A DNA stretch of 64,000 nt from an uncultured Croceitalea sp. (GCA_947495075.1 CANLXH010000001.1:372001-436000), one strand, 5' to 3'. Positions 43,387 through 52,914 are shown, numbered from the stretch's first letter. Notes: generated by a model not told the origin, from the sequence alone. Program-made: numbers and translations.

Positions 43387-45000
43387 TTAGTCTTTTTTAA
43401 TTTTCTTGATTGAATGTTCGCTTTTTTTCCAATCAATTAAACTAGACGGATAGTAATTCACGTTCATTCGTTCTAAAAAAGGAGCTTGTTTAGCAAGTCG
43501 CTCTTTATAGTTATCCCAACTTCTATTTTCTTCAGAAGACCAACTTAGTTCGGAATACCCAATTGCTCTTGGAAAAGCTAAATATTCTAATTCTGAAATA
43601 TTGCTAATAGTCTCTGACCATAGTGGCGCTTCCACCCCTAAAATATTTTCTTTGGGAATTCCACTATACGTTTCTGGTGTCCAAACATAAGCAGTATCTA
43701 CTGGAATATATGCAGCCCAATGCAAGCCATGTTTGGAAAGCGGGTCATACTGCATATCTAAATAGGCTTTCTTTGCTGGAGAGAGCAAAACTTTCATTCC
43801 TTTTTTAACCGCAAGAGTTGCATTTTCCTTACTATTCCAAAATTGAGTTATCGAATTAGAATCAATTTGTGCTTGAGCAATTTCATCCCAACCTATCATT
43901 TGTTTATCGTACTTGTTTACAATCTTTTCTACACGTTCCACAAAATAGATGTAATCTTTCTTTTTGGTGACGTGACTTTCGTCTCCACCAATATGAAAAT
44001 ATGGACTTGGAGTCATCTCAGAAATCTCTCTAACCACATCATCGATAAAAGCATAAACAGTATCTTTTCTAGTATCAAATGTGCTAAAACCTACATGGGT
44101 GCCTTCATAAAGCTTTGGTGTTTTGCCATTTCCATTTAGGAAAGGATAAGAAACAGATGCAGCGTTCGTATGGCCTGGCATATCAACTTCAGGTATAATC
44201 ATCATATGATGTTCTTCAGCATAAGCGACAATCTCTTTATAATCTTCCTGAGTATAAAAACCACCTGCTTCACCGCCTACTTCAGTACTTCCACCAACCT
44301 CTGTCAGTTTTGGCCGAGACTTTATTTCTATTCGCCATCCTTGGTCATCCGTTAAATGTAGATGAAGGGCGTTTATTTTATAATAGGCTAATAAATCGAT
44401 ATACTTTTTTACATCCTCAACGCTAAAAAAATGTCTAGCAACATCTAACATTGCTCCTCGATATTCAAAATTGGGTTGATCAATAATTTTACCTGTAGGG
44501 ATAGGCCAAATTGAACGTGCATTTAGCGTATCATTACTTTTCTCAGGAATTAACTGTCTTAAAGTTTGTATTCCCCTAAAAGCACCTTCGTTAGTTTTGG
44601 TGTTTAATATGATAGAATCCTTAGTTATGTAAAGCTGATAGGCTTCTTTTTCCATTAATTCGGTACCATCAACTTTATTTATATAAATAACGCGGTCAAT
44701 AGTTTCTCCTTCTATAGTATTTACAGAAAGTCTTAAGCCTGTTTTAGCATTGATTTTTTGCGAAAGAAAAGTTGCAACACTATTTAATCCTTCACTTCTT
44801 GGCGAAGTATAAATCGCTGTAAATTGGTCTAACGCAAATGCTGAGTTAGTAGGGATTATTTTTAAGGGTAGTGGAATAAGTGCCTGTTTAGCTAAATCTG
44901 TTTGTGGTAAATTAAGTTGTTCTTTCTTTTCAGTACAAGAAAGAATACAAACAGTAAAGAGTAGTATGAGAATGCTTTTGAAAAAGGTAGATTTTATCAT
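43387..45000 (-). CDS. Beta-N-acetylhexosaminidase (GH20) lipoprotein
   Basis: A 537-aa exoglycosidase that removes terminal GlcNAc/GalNAc from chitin fragments, glycans or peptidoglycan pieces by substrate-assisted catalysis. The signal peptide ends in a lipobox (ILSC, Cys near 22), so it is membrane-anchored. The N-terminal GH20b domain is followed by the GH20 barrel, with DVARHFFSVEDVKKYID, LHLHLTDDQGWRIE, IIPEVDMPGH and the catalytic pair in HIGGDESH near residue 340. Trp residues near the end (LGVEAPLWSE) line the -1 site. A TAnnTTTG box 28 bases upstream suggests its own promoter, separate from the three hydrolases upstream. Confidence 0.95.
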   Translation of the reverse strand: MIKSTFFKSILILLFTVCILSCTEKKEQLNLPQTDLAKQALIPLPLKIIPTNSAFALDQFTAIYTSPRSEGLNSVATFLSQKINAKTGLRLSVNTIEGETIDRVIYINKVDGTELMEKEAYQLYITKDSIILNTKTNEGAFRGIQTLRQLIPEKSNDTLNARSIWPIPTGKIIDQPNFEYRGAMLDVARHFFSVEDVKKYIDLLAYYKINALHLHLTDDQGWRIEIKSRPKLTEVGGSTEVGGEAGGFYTQEDYKEIVAYAEEHHMMIIPEVDMPGHTNAASVSYPFLNGNGKTPKLYEGTHVGFSTFDTRKDTVYAFIDDVVREISEMTPSPYFHIGGDESHVTKKKDYIYFVERVEKIVNKYDKQMIGWDEIAQAQIDSNSITQFWNSKENATLAVKKGMKVLLSPAKKAYLDMQYDPLSKHGLHWAAYIPVDTAYVWTPETYSGIPKENILGVEAPLWSETISNISELEYLAFPRAIGYSELSWSSEENRSWDNYKERLAKQAPFLERMNVNYYPSSLIDWKKSEHSIKKIKKD

Positions 45001-45028
45001 TTGTGTTTTTTTAGCTTGAAAGATTTTA

Positions 45029-45036
45029 CAAATTTA
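45029..45036 (-). promoter_or_regulatory. GH20 gene promoter -7 box
   Basis: TAAATTTG on the minus strand, exact match. A TTG (CAA at 45058-45060 on the plus strand) lies 21 bases upstream as candidate -33. The box ends 28 bases before the start at 45000. Confidence 0.6.
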
Positions 45037-45096
45037 AGAGTCTAAAACGCTAAAAATCAATAGTATTTAATCAAAATTAGATGTATTTTAGTTTAC

Positions 45097-45741
45097 CTAA
45101 TCGATATGCTGTTTTATTTTTTGATACCAAAGCTCATAACCCTTGGTATTCATGTGTAATCCATCATTAACGAAGATGTCTTTTTTTACCTTCCTACCGT
45201 TAAGCATAATGTCCCATACATTCGCATAGAATAAATTAGCATCGGTTAGTGTTAGTTTTTCTAACTTTCTATTTAAACGTTTATATTTTCCTCGTAACCG
45301 CCATCTAGCAATACTAGGTTTTGCAGAGATTAAAATAATAGTAGTATTTAGATTTTCTTTCTTTATTAGTTGAATGATAGTCTGTATTGTTTGAATAACC
45401 TCTTTTGGTCTCTTTTTGGAAAAAATATCATTATCACCTTCGTAAACAAATACTTTTTTAGGCTTATAGCGTAATACTAAACTCTCTAGATGATATAATA
45501 AATCAGCTGTTTGAGAGCCTCCAAAGCCACTGTTTAGAATATGTTGCTCAGGAAAACGTTCTTGTACATCTTTCCAAAAGCGGATGCTAGAACTTCCTGT
45601 AAATACTATAGTTTCCCTTGAACTATCCCATAAAGAATCATTTCTTTTGACTATTTCATCTACTTCTTTCTGAAATCCGTTTTGCGCATTGATGGTTATT
45701 AAAAAAAGAGAAAAAAAGGCTAAACAAAAAATAAACTTCAT
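45097..45741 (-). CDS. SGNH/GDSL-family hydrolase
   Basis: A 214-aa exported esterase-like protein with a signal peptide (MKFIFCLAFFSLFLITINAQ). Block I is FTGSSSIRFW (residues 48-56), with the nucleophile Ser in the usual G-x-S position. Block II Gly is in NSGFGGSQT, block III is EGDNDIF, and block V is NDGLHMN with catalytic D193 and H196. This subtype matches platelet-activating-factor acetylhydrolase-like/TesA-like SGNH enzymes, which deacylate lipids or sugars. It sits 3 bp downstream of the alpha/beta hydrolase gene, so both are surely co-transcribed. Substrate unknown. Confidence 0.93.
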   Translation of the reverse strand: MKFIFCLAFFSLFLITINAQNGFQKEVDEIVKRNDSLWDSSRETIVFTGSSSIRFWKDVQERFPEQHILNSGFGGSQTADLLYHLESLVLRYKPKKVFVYEGDNDIFSKKRPKEVIQTIQTIIQLIKKENLNTTIILISAKPSIARWRLRGKYKRLNRKLEKLTLTDANLFYANVWDIMLNGRKVKKDIFVNDGLHMNTKGYELWYQKIKQHID

Positions 45742-45744
45742 GTA

Positions 45745-46626
45745 TTACTTTTTAGGTTGTGTAATACCTTCAGCTATAGACCATTCATAAAAACGTTGAA
45801 TCCAGTTATCTGAAGGCAATTCTTGTTTTTTCATTCCAAAGCCGTGCCCACCTTTAGCATACATGTGTAAAGCAGCTGATTTTCCTACCTTTCTTAATGA
45901 TTCATAAAGTGCTATAGAGCCCTTGGCCAAGCCTAAAGGGTCATCTGTTGCACATATTATTAAAGTCGGAGGAACATCAGTACTAGGTTTTTCTACTGCA
46001 ATTACATCTGTCCAAGGATACACTGGAACTAAAAAATCTGGTCTATTCTCTTTGGAATAGTTATACCCAACACCCATGGTTACCGCTCCACCAGCAGAAA
46101 AACCCATAAAACCAATTTTTGCAGGATCAATACTATAATCAGAAGCATTCTTACGAACATGAGAAATAGCATTTAATCCATCTTGGATAGACAGTGGTAA
46201 TACCTTTGCAACTTCTTCTCCTATTTTTTTTGGATTAGTAGAAGCTAAGTTTGAAATTTCTGCAACACCATCCTTGCCAGTTGGTACTAATCTATATTTA
46301 AGTACAAATGCTGTAATTCCTTTTTCACTTAGCCATTTACCCACATCGTTTCCTTCACTATTTATACTATGGGCGTATAAACCTCCACCAGGGGCTACAA
46401 TTACCGAAGTACCAGTGTTAGTTTCGTTTGATGGTCTAAAAACTCTTATTGTTGGTTTAGAAACATTAGTAACCACCTGAGTTTCCCATATTTCTGAGAA
46501 GTATTCTTTTTTTGAATTTTCCCAGTTAATATGTTCTCCATTAGTAGTGGGTAATGCAATTATTTCTTGTGTAACCCCGTAACTTAAGCAAAAAAGACTC
46601 ATGCATAATGCTATCTTTTTTTTCAT
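45745..46626 (-). CDS. Exported alpha/beta hydrolase (esterase-like)
   Basis: A 293-aa protein with a signal peptide (cleavage near SYGVTQ). The alpha/beta hydrolase features are the oxyanion-hole APGGGLY (78-84), nucleophile elbow GFSAGG with S177, a late Asp in CATDDPLGL, and His in YAKGGHGFGM. The layout matches the acetyl-xylan-esterase/BD-FAE-like group that deacetylates carbohydrates. It is the middle gene of a three-gene run, 12 bp after the M14 peptidase and 3 bp before the SGNH hydrolase. Two esterase-type enzymes side by side suggest removal of acyl groups from a polymer, but no polysaccharide lyase or SusCD pair is near. Confidence 0.92.
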   Translation of the reverse strand: MKKKIALCMSLFCLSYGVTQEIIALPTTNGEHINWENSKKEYFSEIWETQVVTNVSKPTIRVFRPSNETNTGTSVIVAPGGGLYAHSINSEGNDVGKWLSEKGITAFVLKYRLVPTGKDGVAEISNLASTNPKKIGEEVAKVLPLSIQDGLNAISHVRKNASDYSIDPAKIGFMGFSAGGAVTMGVGYNYSKENRPDFLVPVYPWTDVIAVEKPSTDVPPTLIICATDDPLGLAKGSIALYESLRKVGKSAALHMYAKGGHGFGMKKQELPSDNWIQRFYEWSIAEGITQPKK

Positions 46627-46638
46627 TTTGAAGAAATT

Positions 46639-49092
46639 TTAATTCAACATAAATAGTGCATTGGCAAAAAATAATTTACCATTCTCCCAAAACCCTCTAA
46701 ATAAAGGATTATCAACCATATAAACTACATTCCCAGAACCATGAGACTCTACACCAAAAATTAAAGATTTCCCAATTTTCTTTTGAGCTTCACTACCTGC
46801 AAAACCAGAAACGGGTTTTGTATTGGATTCTAAATAAACAGCATTGCCGCTATCTAAATAATTATATGCATCGCTTCCTAGTTTTAAAGTAAAATATTCC
46901 TGGTCGTATCCGTAAGCTAACGGATGTGTATTATCTACTTTTACTTTAAAAATAGCTCCAGTAATAGCATTTTTAATGCTCTCTCTTGGCCAATTTTCAT
47001 GTGGCATAAGATTTATTTCTGTAGAATCCTTTTCTTCTTTTTTCATTTTAATTCCAAAACCTTTCTCCCCGTCAATTGCTTTAATGGCTCCTCCCATTGC
47101 AATAAGGTTACCGCCATTCTTAACCCATTCTTTTAATTTTTTCAATTGGTCATCATTGAAAAATTCTCCATACCAGCCTCCTGGTAAAATTAAAGTATCA
47201 TAATCATCTAAATTCACCCCCTTAAAATAATCAGAACCCAGAACAGTTACTGGATAATGTAATTGTTGTTCAAAAAAGTGCCAAATTTCTCCAAAACGAA
47301 GTGTGGAAGTAGGCTCACCAGAGAGTACTGCTATTTTAGGTTGTTTTATCATTTGAATATAAGAAGAGCCAAAATCTTTCCCCGAATCTACAAAACCGGT
47401 TTTAACGCTAGTCAATTGTTTGGAAGGGTTTTCTTTAAGTATTTTTTGTAGACTACCAGCAAAGTCTTTATGATTTTGATTGTCAGATTTAGTGATAATC
47501 AAACTACCTCTCTTAAATGATTTTCCTTCCATACTGAAAGGAGAGTAACTAGTTCTAACATTAATTTTCGCTTTTAGTAGGGCACTTAAGAACTTAGCAT
47601 CATCCATGCTATTCCAGTCGGTCACATAAGCATATATGTTATTATTTATTTCAGAAACTGAAGTAGTGGGTAATTCAAATTTATTTTGATTTACAAGAGA
47701 AGTAGATGCAACAGCATCTAAGCCATAGGCGTAAGGTAATGACCATGCCGTTATATCATAAGTTAAAGAATCGCTCAATTTGGCATTTGGCTCAAATAAG
47801 ACTTTTACCATGGTTCCTTTTTTCTGGTTTGTAGAGACTACTAAAGAATTCTCATTCATTTTAATAGAACCAGAAGTATTGTTTTTATAATTGAAACCTT
47901 TAATAGTACTGCTTGTGCCTTTACCATATTCAATTTCATGATGACTTAATAATTTGGCTAAAGCATTAATTTTATCGGAATCTCCATTTAAAACATAGCT
48001 TTTGTATCTGTAATTTTTTCCTTGATAGAATTTTTTGAACTCTGTATTTAATTTATTGGCATTATTAGCTGCAACTTCTACAGTAGAAAGTCCGGTAGTG
48101 TGATGATGTGCTATACGATCTTTTAAGGTCAGCGTGTCCCCATTACGTGTTATTATTCCCAGCCCAGCCCGGCCGCTACCACCTTGTTCATAGGTCATGC
48201 CAATTGCTCCGTTGTATGTAGGATAGGTATCCCCATAGCTAGGGTAGAACAGGTCGTATACTTCTTCTGTGAAAAAGAGCCAGCCATTCTTATCAAAATA
48301 TTTTGCATGGTTTTTACCAATAGTTTCCTGAAAATCTCTTTGAAAATTGGTGATTACCTCATGATATGGCTCCGCCGCTGGAGCAAAAAAATAAGGATTA
48401 TTAACGCCTTGCTCATGAAAATCTGCATGGATATGTGGCATCCATTTATTATAAAACTTAATGCGTTGTTTACTTTCGACTTGTGTTAACCATGCCCAAT
48501 CTCTATTTAGGTCAAACATGTAGTGATTACTGCGACCACTCCACCATCCTTCATGGTGTTCTTTGCTATTTGGATCTACTTGATGAGGTGCATTTTTATA
48601 TTGATTATACCAATTGCTGTAACGATCTCGCCCATCCGGATTAATACATGGGTCCATAATTACCACAGTATTTTCTAAATAGTCACTTTTACTAGTAAGT
48701 AATTCATAAATAGTTAGCATGGAAGCCTCTGTGCTTACACTTTCATTACCATGCACGTTATAACTTAACCAAACAATTGCTTTTGACGCATTGCCTGAAC
48801 CCTGAGTAGATTTTAGATGTTCTTCCCTTATCGTTTCTAAATTAGTAATATTTGGTGCGGATGATACATAAGCAAGCAATAATGGTCTACGTTCATTTGT
48901 TCGACCATACTCTGTTAATTGGACTCTATCTTTAGCTACTTTGGCTAAATATTCATAATAATCTACAACTTCATGATGTCTTGTAAACTCTGTTCCCAGT
49001 TCATAACCCAAAAAATCTGAAGGAGATTTTATGTCCTGTGAGCTTAATAATGTGCTTATGCAAAGCGTAGTGCAAAGTAAAAAACGATTCAT
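46639..49092 (-). CDS. M14 family zinc carboxypeptidase with GATase-like domain
   Basis: An 817-aa exported metallopeptidase with a signal peptide (ending near LLSSQ). The M14 domain carries the zinc motif HGNE (H114, E117), the substrate-binding segment DPCINPDGRDRY, and the third zinc ligand in MPHIHADFHEQG, with a late TYEQGGSG containing the catalytic Glu. A C-terminal region of about 580-700 (PKIAVLSGEP, YDTLILPGGWYG, LKEWVKNGGNLIAMGG) looks like a class I glutamine-amidotransferase/ThuA-type fold without an evident nucleophile Cys. It heads the hydrolase operon and has a TAnnTTTG box 24 bases upstream. It probably acts as a periplasmic or secreted peptidase. Confidence 0.93.
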   Translation of the reverse strand: MNRFLLCTTLCISTLLSSQDIKSPSDFLGYELGTEFTRHHEVVDYYEYLAKVAKDRVQLTEYGRTNERRPLLLAYVSSAPNITNLETIREEHLKSTQGSGNASKAIVWLSYNVHGNESVSTEASMLTIYELLTSKSDYLENTVVIMDPCINPDGRDRYSNWYNQYKNAPHQVDPNSKEHHEGWWSGRSNHYMFDLNRDWAWLTQVESKQRIKFYNKWMPHIHADFHEQGVNNPYFFAPAAEPYHEVITNFQRDFQETIGKNHAKYFDKNGWLFFTEEVYDLFYPSYGDTYPTYNGAIGMTYEQGGSGRAGLGIITRNGDTLTLKDRIAHHHTTGLSTVEVAANNANKLNTEFKKFYQGKNYRYKSYVLNGDSDKINALAKLLSHHEIEYGKGTSSTIKGFNYKNNTSGSIKMNENSLVVSTNQKKGTMVKVLFEPNAKLSDSLTYDITAWSLPYAYGLDAVASTSLVNQNKFELPTTSVSEINNNIYAYVTDWNSMDDAKFLSALLKAKINVRTSYSPFSMEGKSFKRGSLIITKSDNQNHKDFAGSLQKILKENPSKQLTSVKTGFVDSGKDFGSSYIQMIKQPKIAVLSGEPTSTLRFGEIWHFFEQQLHYPVTVLGSDYFKGVNLDDYDTLILPGGWYGEFFNDDQLKKLKEWVKNGGNLIAMGGAIKAIDGEKGFGIKMKKEEKDSTEINLMPHENWPRESIKNAITGAIFKVKVDNTHPLAYGYDQEYFTLKLGSDAYNYLDSGNAVYLESNTKPVSGFAGSEAQKKIGKSLIFGVESHGSGNVVYMVDNPLFRGFWENGKLFFANALFMLN

Positions 49093-49116
49093 ACATTAAT
49101 TGGTTTTGCGTAAACT

Positions 49117-49124
49117 CAAAGCTA
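49117..49124 (-). promoter_or_regulatory. M14 peptidase promoter -7 box
   Basis: TAGCTTTG on the minus strand, exact match, ends 24 bases before the start at 49092. It lies in the 110-bp divergent gap shared with bshC. Confidence 0.5.
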
Positions 49125-49202
49125 ACAATATTTAGCAATTAACGTATTTTTAGGAATGGAAAAAACCAAGAGACTTATCTTTAACCCATTTTTACGCTTT
49201 TT

Positions 49203-50807
49203 ATGGAAGTAGACTGTATTGCTTTTAGGGAAACTGGTTATTTCTCTGAATTGATTTGTGATTATTTGGACGATAAACAAGAGTTAAAGTCCTTTTACAA
49301 TAGAAAACCAGATTTGGCTAACTTTAAAGGTCAATTAGAAGAAAAGGCGAAGAACTTCCCTGTATCAAATAGAAAAGTACTGGTTAAAGCTTTAAATGTA
49401 CAATACAAAGAAATCAATACTTCTGAAACCACGTTTTCAAATATTACTTCTTTAGGAGATAAAAATACGTTTACCGTTGTTACAGGGCATCAATTGAATC
49501 TCTTTACGGGGCCACTTTATTTTTTATATAAGATAATTTCTACTATAAATCTTACTGAACAATTAAGACAGGAGTATTCTGAGTATAATTTTGTTCCTGT
49601 ATATTGGATGGCTACCGAAGATCACGATTTTGATGAAATCAACTACTTTAATTTTAGAAGAAAAAAGATTCAATGGAACAATAATGCCTCTGGTGGCGTA
49701 GGACGTTTGTCAACAGAAGGATTGGATGCTGTTCTTAAAGTAATTACCAATGAATTTGGTGAAACGGATAATGCGAATTACCTGAAGACCCTATTTCAGA
49801 AGGCTTATTTAGAACATGAAACATTAACTGCAGCCACACGATATTTGACCAATGAATTGTTCGGTGAATATGGTTTAGTTATCATAGATGGCGATGATGC
49901 AGATTTAAAACGCCTGCTAATACCATATGCTAAAAAAGATATTTTTGAACAACTTCCGTACAAAATCGTTTCAAATTCAATTGAAGAACTAATCGAGGTT
50001 TCCGAAGCTTATAAAATTCAGGTGAACCCAAGGGAAATCAATTACTTTTATCTAAAAGATGGGCTTCGCGAACGTATTATCCAAAAAGATGGAGTCTATT
50101 ATGTGAACGATACAGTGCTAACTTTTACGGCCGAAGAATTGCAATTAGAACTAGAGTTACACCCTGAGCGATTTTCGCCCAATGTTATTGCCAGACCACT
50201 TTATCAAGAAATAATTCTCCCAAATCTCTGTTATATTGGTGGTGGTGGAGAATTGGCCTATTGGCTGGAATTAAGAGCATATTTTGAAGCATTGCACATT
50301 ACTTTTCCCATGCTTTTACTACGTAATTCTGCTTTAATAATTACTAAAAAACAAAATGAAAAAATTGAAAAATTAGACTTATCTGTTACCAATTTGTTTT
50401 TAAAACAGAATCAGTTGATAAACAAAAAGATTCGAAAAATATCAAATATTGATATTGATTTTTCTCCTCAAAAAAAATTAATAAATGAGCAATTTGCAGA
50501 TATGTATAAGCTTGCTGAGCAAACGGATAAGTCTTTCTTGGGTGCAGTGAAAGCACAAGAGGTAAAGCAAAAGAAAGGGCTAGATGCCCTAGAAAAACGT
50601 TTGTTAAAAGCCCAAAAGCGAAAGTTAAAGGACCATGTACTACGGATAACTGAATTGCAGAATCAATTGTTTCCCAACCAATCTTTACAAGAACGCCAAC
50701 TTAATTTTTCGGAATTGTATTTGGAGTACGGAGAAGCACTTATTTCTAATCTTATGGAAAGCCTAAAACCCCTTAAAGGAGCTTTTACGATACACATTAA
50801 AAAGTAA
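49203..50807 (+). CDS. bshC: Bacillithiol synthase, cysteine-adding enzyme
   Basis: A 534-aa cytoplasmic enzyme that joins cysteine to glucosaminyl-malate in the last step of bacillithiol synthesis, giving the low-molecular-weight thiol buffer. Recognised by VTGHQLNLFTGPLYFLYKI (residues 94-112, a nucleotide-type binding fold), PVYWMATEDHDFDEI, and PNLCYIGGGGELAYWLELRAYF, plus a long charged coiled coil at about 390-500. Length matches BshC. bshA and bshB are not in the window. The GT-C gene starts 2 bp downstream, so the two are co-transcribed. No exact promoter box was found upstream. Confidence 0.96.
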   Translation: MEVDCIAFRETGYFSELICDYLDDKQELKSFYNRKPDLANFKGQLEEKAKNFPVSNRKVLVKALNVQYKEINTSETTFSNITSLGDKNTFTVVTGHQLNLFTGPLYFLYKIISTINLTEQLRQEYSEYNFVPVYWMATEDHDFDEINYFNFRRKKIQWNNNASGGVGRLSTEGLDAVLKVITNEFGETDNANYLKTLFQKAYLEHETLTAATRYLTNELFGEYGLVIIDGDDADLKRLLIPYAKKDIFEQLPYKIVSNSIEELIEVSEAYKIQVNPREINYFYLKDGLRERIIQKDGVYYVNDTVLTFTAEELQLELELHPERFSPNVIARPLYQEIILPNLCYIGGGGELAYWLELRAYFEALHITFPMLLLRNSALIITKKQNEKIEKLDLSVTNLFLKQNQLINKKIRKISNIDIDFSPQKKLINEQFADMYKLAEQTDKSFLGAVKAQEVKQKKGLDALEKRLLKAQKRKLKDHVLRITELQNQLFPNQSLQERQLNFSELYLEYGEALISNLMESLKPLKGAFTIHIKK

Positions 50808-50809
50808 CG

Positions 50810-52183
50810 ATGTTACAAAAGAATCTTGGATTTAACAAGGTTGGAATTCTTGCGCTACTTTCTTTTTTAGCAATTACTTGCATCACATTTTTTAAGAGTG
50901 CTATGGAATTGGAAGATGCGGAACAAGCGTATTTCTCCCAATGGTTAAGATGGGGTTATGATGACCAACCACCATTATATACCTGGCTTCAATATGCGGT
51001 TAATTCCGTTTTTGGTGTATCCAAGTTTTCATTTTCAGTATTGAGGGGGATAATTTTTGCTACTATCTTACTCATGCTGTTTGCTCTGGCAAAAAAATTG
51101 GCCTTAAATAGAATTAAAGCAGAGCTTTCCGTGTTAAGTTTGGTTCTTGTACCAGTTTTTATTGATTTTACATTTCGAAGACTCTCGCACACGACTCTTC
51201 TTTGTTTGGTAATTCTAAGTACTTATTTAATTATACAAAACTTAATTAATAAAAAAACGATTTGGAATTATATGCTTTTTGGAGCGATAATAGGAATTGG
51301 CATACTTTCCAAATATAACTATGTTCTATTTCTGGGTGCTTTTTTTCTTGCTGCATTTTTAGATTTGAGTATACGTAAGATAATCTTACATCCCTTGATA
51401 ATGGTAACCCTTATTGTTTCTGCGCTAGTAGTAATGCCCCATTTTTACTGGTTATTAGGTCCCCAAGGTTATCTGGAAACACTGGAACAAAGTGTAGCTT
51501 TGAAGTTAGAAAGTAATTTAGAAAAAGAGACTTTATTTTTAACGCCAATCTACTCATATATAAAATCTATATTTAGACTTGTTAGTGTACTGGTGATTAC
51601 GCTAGCACCATTCTTTTTATTGAAGAAAATCAAATTTGTAAAACAAAAAGTAGGGTGGTTGACCAAATTATTTTTGGCTCAATTGATTGTGCTACTTTTT
51701 TTCTTTTTGATATTAAATGTTCAAAAAGTTGAAGTGAGATGGCTTCTACCCTTGTTTTTACCCTTTAGTATTCTTTTGATAAGCAATATTCATTTTAAAT
51801 CAGTTGAAAAATGGTCAAAATATGGATTTATGATCTTTTTAACCATGATTTTTATACAAGTGGTAAGAACTCCAATTGAAAAATTATTACATATTCCTTC
51901 ATCCATTCATTTTGGTTTTAACCCTATTGCTAATAAGCTTAAAGAGAACTATTCAGATAAATTATGGGTATTGCCTAACGTAACTTATGGCGGTAATATT
52001 AGATTATTATATCCTGAAAGGGAAATCTTTTCAAAGGACGATTTTTCAATTCCTAAATCCAAGATCCCTAAAAATACAGTTGAGGTCATCTTTGAAGATG
52101 ATGTTATGCCATATAAAATAATAAGAGATAGTATTGGTAGTTTTGGAAAAGAAAAAGAAAACCTATTCTTTTTAGTGAATTAA
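50810..52183 (+). CDS. GT-C glycosyltransferase (ArnT/PMT-like)
   Basis: A 457-aa integral membrane protein with about ten hydrophobic segments. The first periplasmic loop has the acidic LEDAEQAY and DDQPPLYTWLQY motifs of the GT39/GT83 family, which use lipid-phosphate sugars to modify lipid A, glycans or proteins. The C-terminal 90 residues are hydrophilic and periplasmic. It follows bshC with a 2-bp gap. The stop overlaps the converging PNPOx-like gene by 4 bases. The family is clear; acceptor unknown. Confidence 0.88.
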   Translation: MLQKNLGFNKVGILALLSFLAITCITFFKSAMELEDAEQAYFSQWLRWGYDDQPPLYTWLQYAVNSVFGVSKFSFSVLRGIIFATILLMLFALAKKLALNRIKAELSVLSLVLVPVFIDFTFRRLSHTTLLCLVILSTYLIIQNLINKKTIWNYMLFGAIIGIGILSKYNYVLFLGAFFLAAFLDLSIRKIILHPLIMVTLIVSALVVMPHFYWLLGPQGYLETLEQSVALKLESNLEKETLFLTPIYSYIKSIFRLVSVLVITLAPFFLLKKIKFVKQKVGWLTKLFLAQLIVLLFFFLILNVQKVEVRWLLPLFLPFSILLISNIHFKSVEKWSKYGFMIFLTMIFIQVVRTPIEKLLHIPSSIHFGFNPIANKLKENYSDKLWVLPNVTYGGNIRLLYPEREIFSKDDFSIPKSKIPKNTVEVIFEDDVMPYKIIRDSIGSFGKEKENLFFLVN

Positions 52184-52722
52184 GGCACTAAAGGCATACC
52201 GTTCCATTCAGCGTTTTCTTTTGTGAATAGTACTCGAGTGTGATTTGGACGTTTTAACCTTAAATATTCTATGGATTTGGGAATAATTTTTACAATACAA
52301 AAGTGGTTTTGGCTGGATAGGTAATCAACCTCATTAGGATTTTTTAATAAACTGCCGGGCGCTAATGATGTGGTGTAATCTTTTCTTGAGTTTATGGGAA
52401 TAACGCTCCAAAGTTCTTTTAATATTTTTTCTTCTTTTTCAATAACCGCGTTTCCATTAATTTGAAGCTGAAGGAGTTTTTTAGAATCGTAAAATAATGC
52501 CGAAACATTCTCATTAGTCAACAACTGACCAACTTTATTGGAACGCTTATGCGTATAAAAGAATAATTCTAAATCTGAATTCACTTTTCTTAATACAACA
52601 GTTCTTTGTTTTGGTATGCCATTATTTAAGGTAGCTAATGTAAAATATCTAAAAGGATGGCCTTTTTTGTATATACCATTATATAACTCTGTTTTTAACT
52701 GCTCAAAAGCTTCTTTAAACAT
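52180..52722 (-). CDS. Pyridoxamine-5'-phosphate-oxidase-like flavoprotein
   Basis: A 180-aa cytoplasmic split-barrel protein. FRYFTLATLN, then PKQRTVVLRKV, FYTHKRSNKVGQL and NENVSALFYDSKKLLQLQINGNAVI give the FMN-binding PNPOx-like fold, with WSVIPINSRKDY later and a C-terminal strand with IEYLRL. It is shorter than true PdxH and lacks a clear R-x-E C-terminal motif, so it is a PNPOx-like flavoprotein and not confidently the vitamin B6 enzyme. It converges on the GT-C gene with a 4-base overlap and stands alone on its strand. Confidence 0.83.
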   Translation of the reverse strand: MFKEAFEQLKTELYNGIYKKGHPFRYFTLATLNNGIPKQRTVVLRKVNSDLELFFYTHKRSNKVGQLLTNENVSALFYDSKKLLQLQINGNAVIEKEEKILKELWSVIPINSRKDYTTSLAPGSLLKNPNEVDYLSSQNHFCIVKIIPKSIEYLRLKRPNHTRVLFTKENAEWNGMPLVP

Positions 52723-52877
52723 GTAACTTTTATTTTTTTCAAAAATAATTGAAAAAGTAGGTAGGGTTTTTTTAAAGTGGATTGTTTTATATACAAATTG
52801 CTATGAAAAAGGTTTTTAACCTTTAAAAAATATGAATTAGTTAATTCATGTGTTTAGGTTGGTTTTGATTTTATTTT

Positions 52878-52914
52878 AAAAGCCTCGGAGTGGTTCCCGA
52901 GGCTTTTCTTTTTT
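52878..52914 (+). terminator. Orphan intrinsic terminator upstream of guaA
   Basis: AAAAGCCTCGG (52878-52888) and CCGAGGCTTTT (52897-52907) form a perfect 11-bp stem with an 8-base loop, then CTTTTTT. It points along the plus strand, but the nearest upstream plus-strand gene ends 700 bp away behind an opposing gene. A short untranslated transcript starting near 52790-52800 would explain it. Confidence 0.75.

Noticed and set aside
52803..52826. Seven-codon MKKVFNL frame as a real peptide gene
   Set aside because: It is too short to support; it was noted only as part of a possible leader or small RNA.
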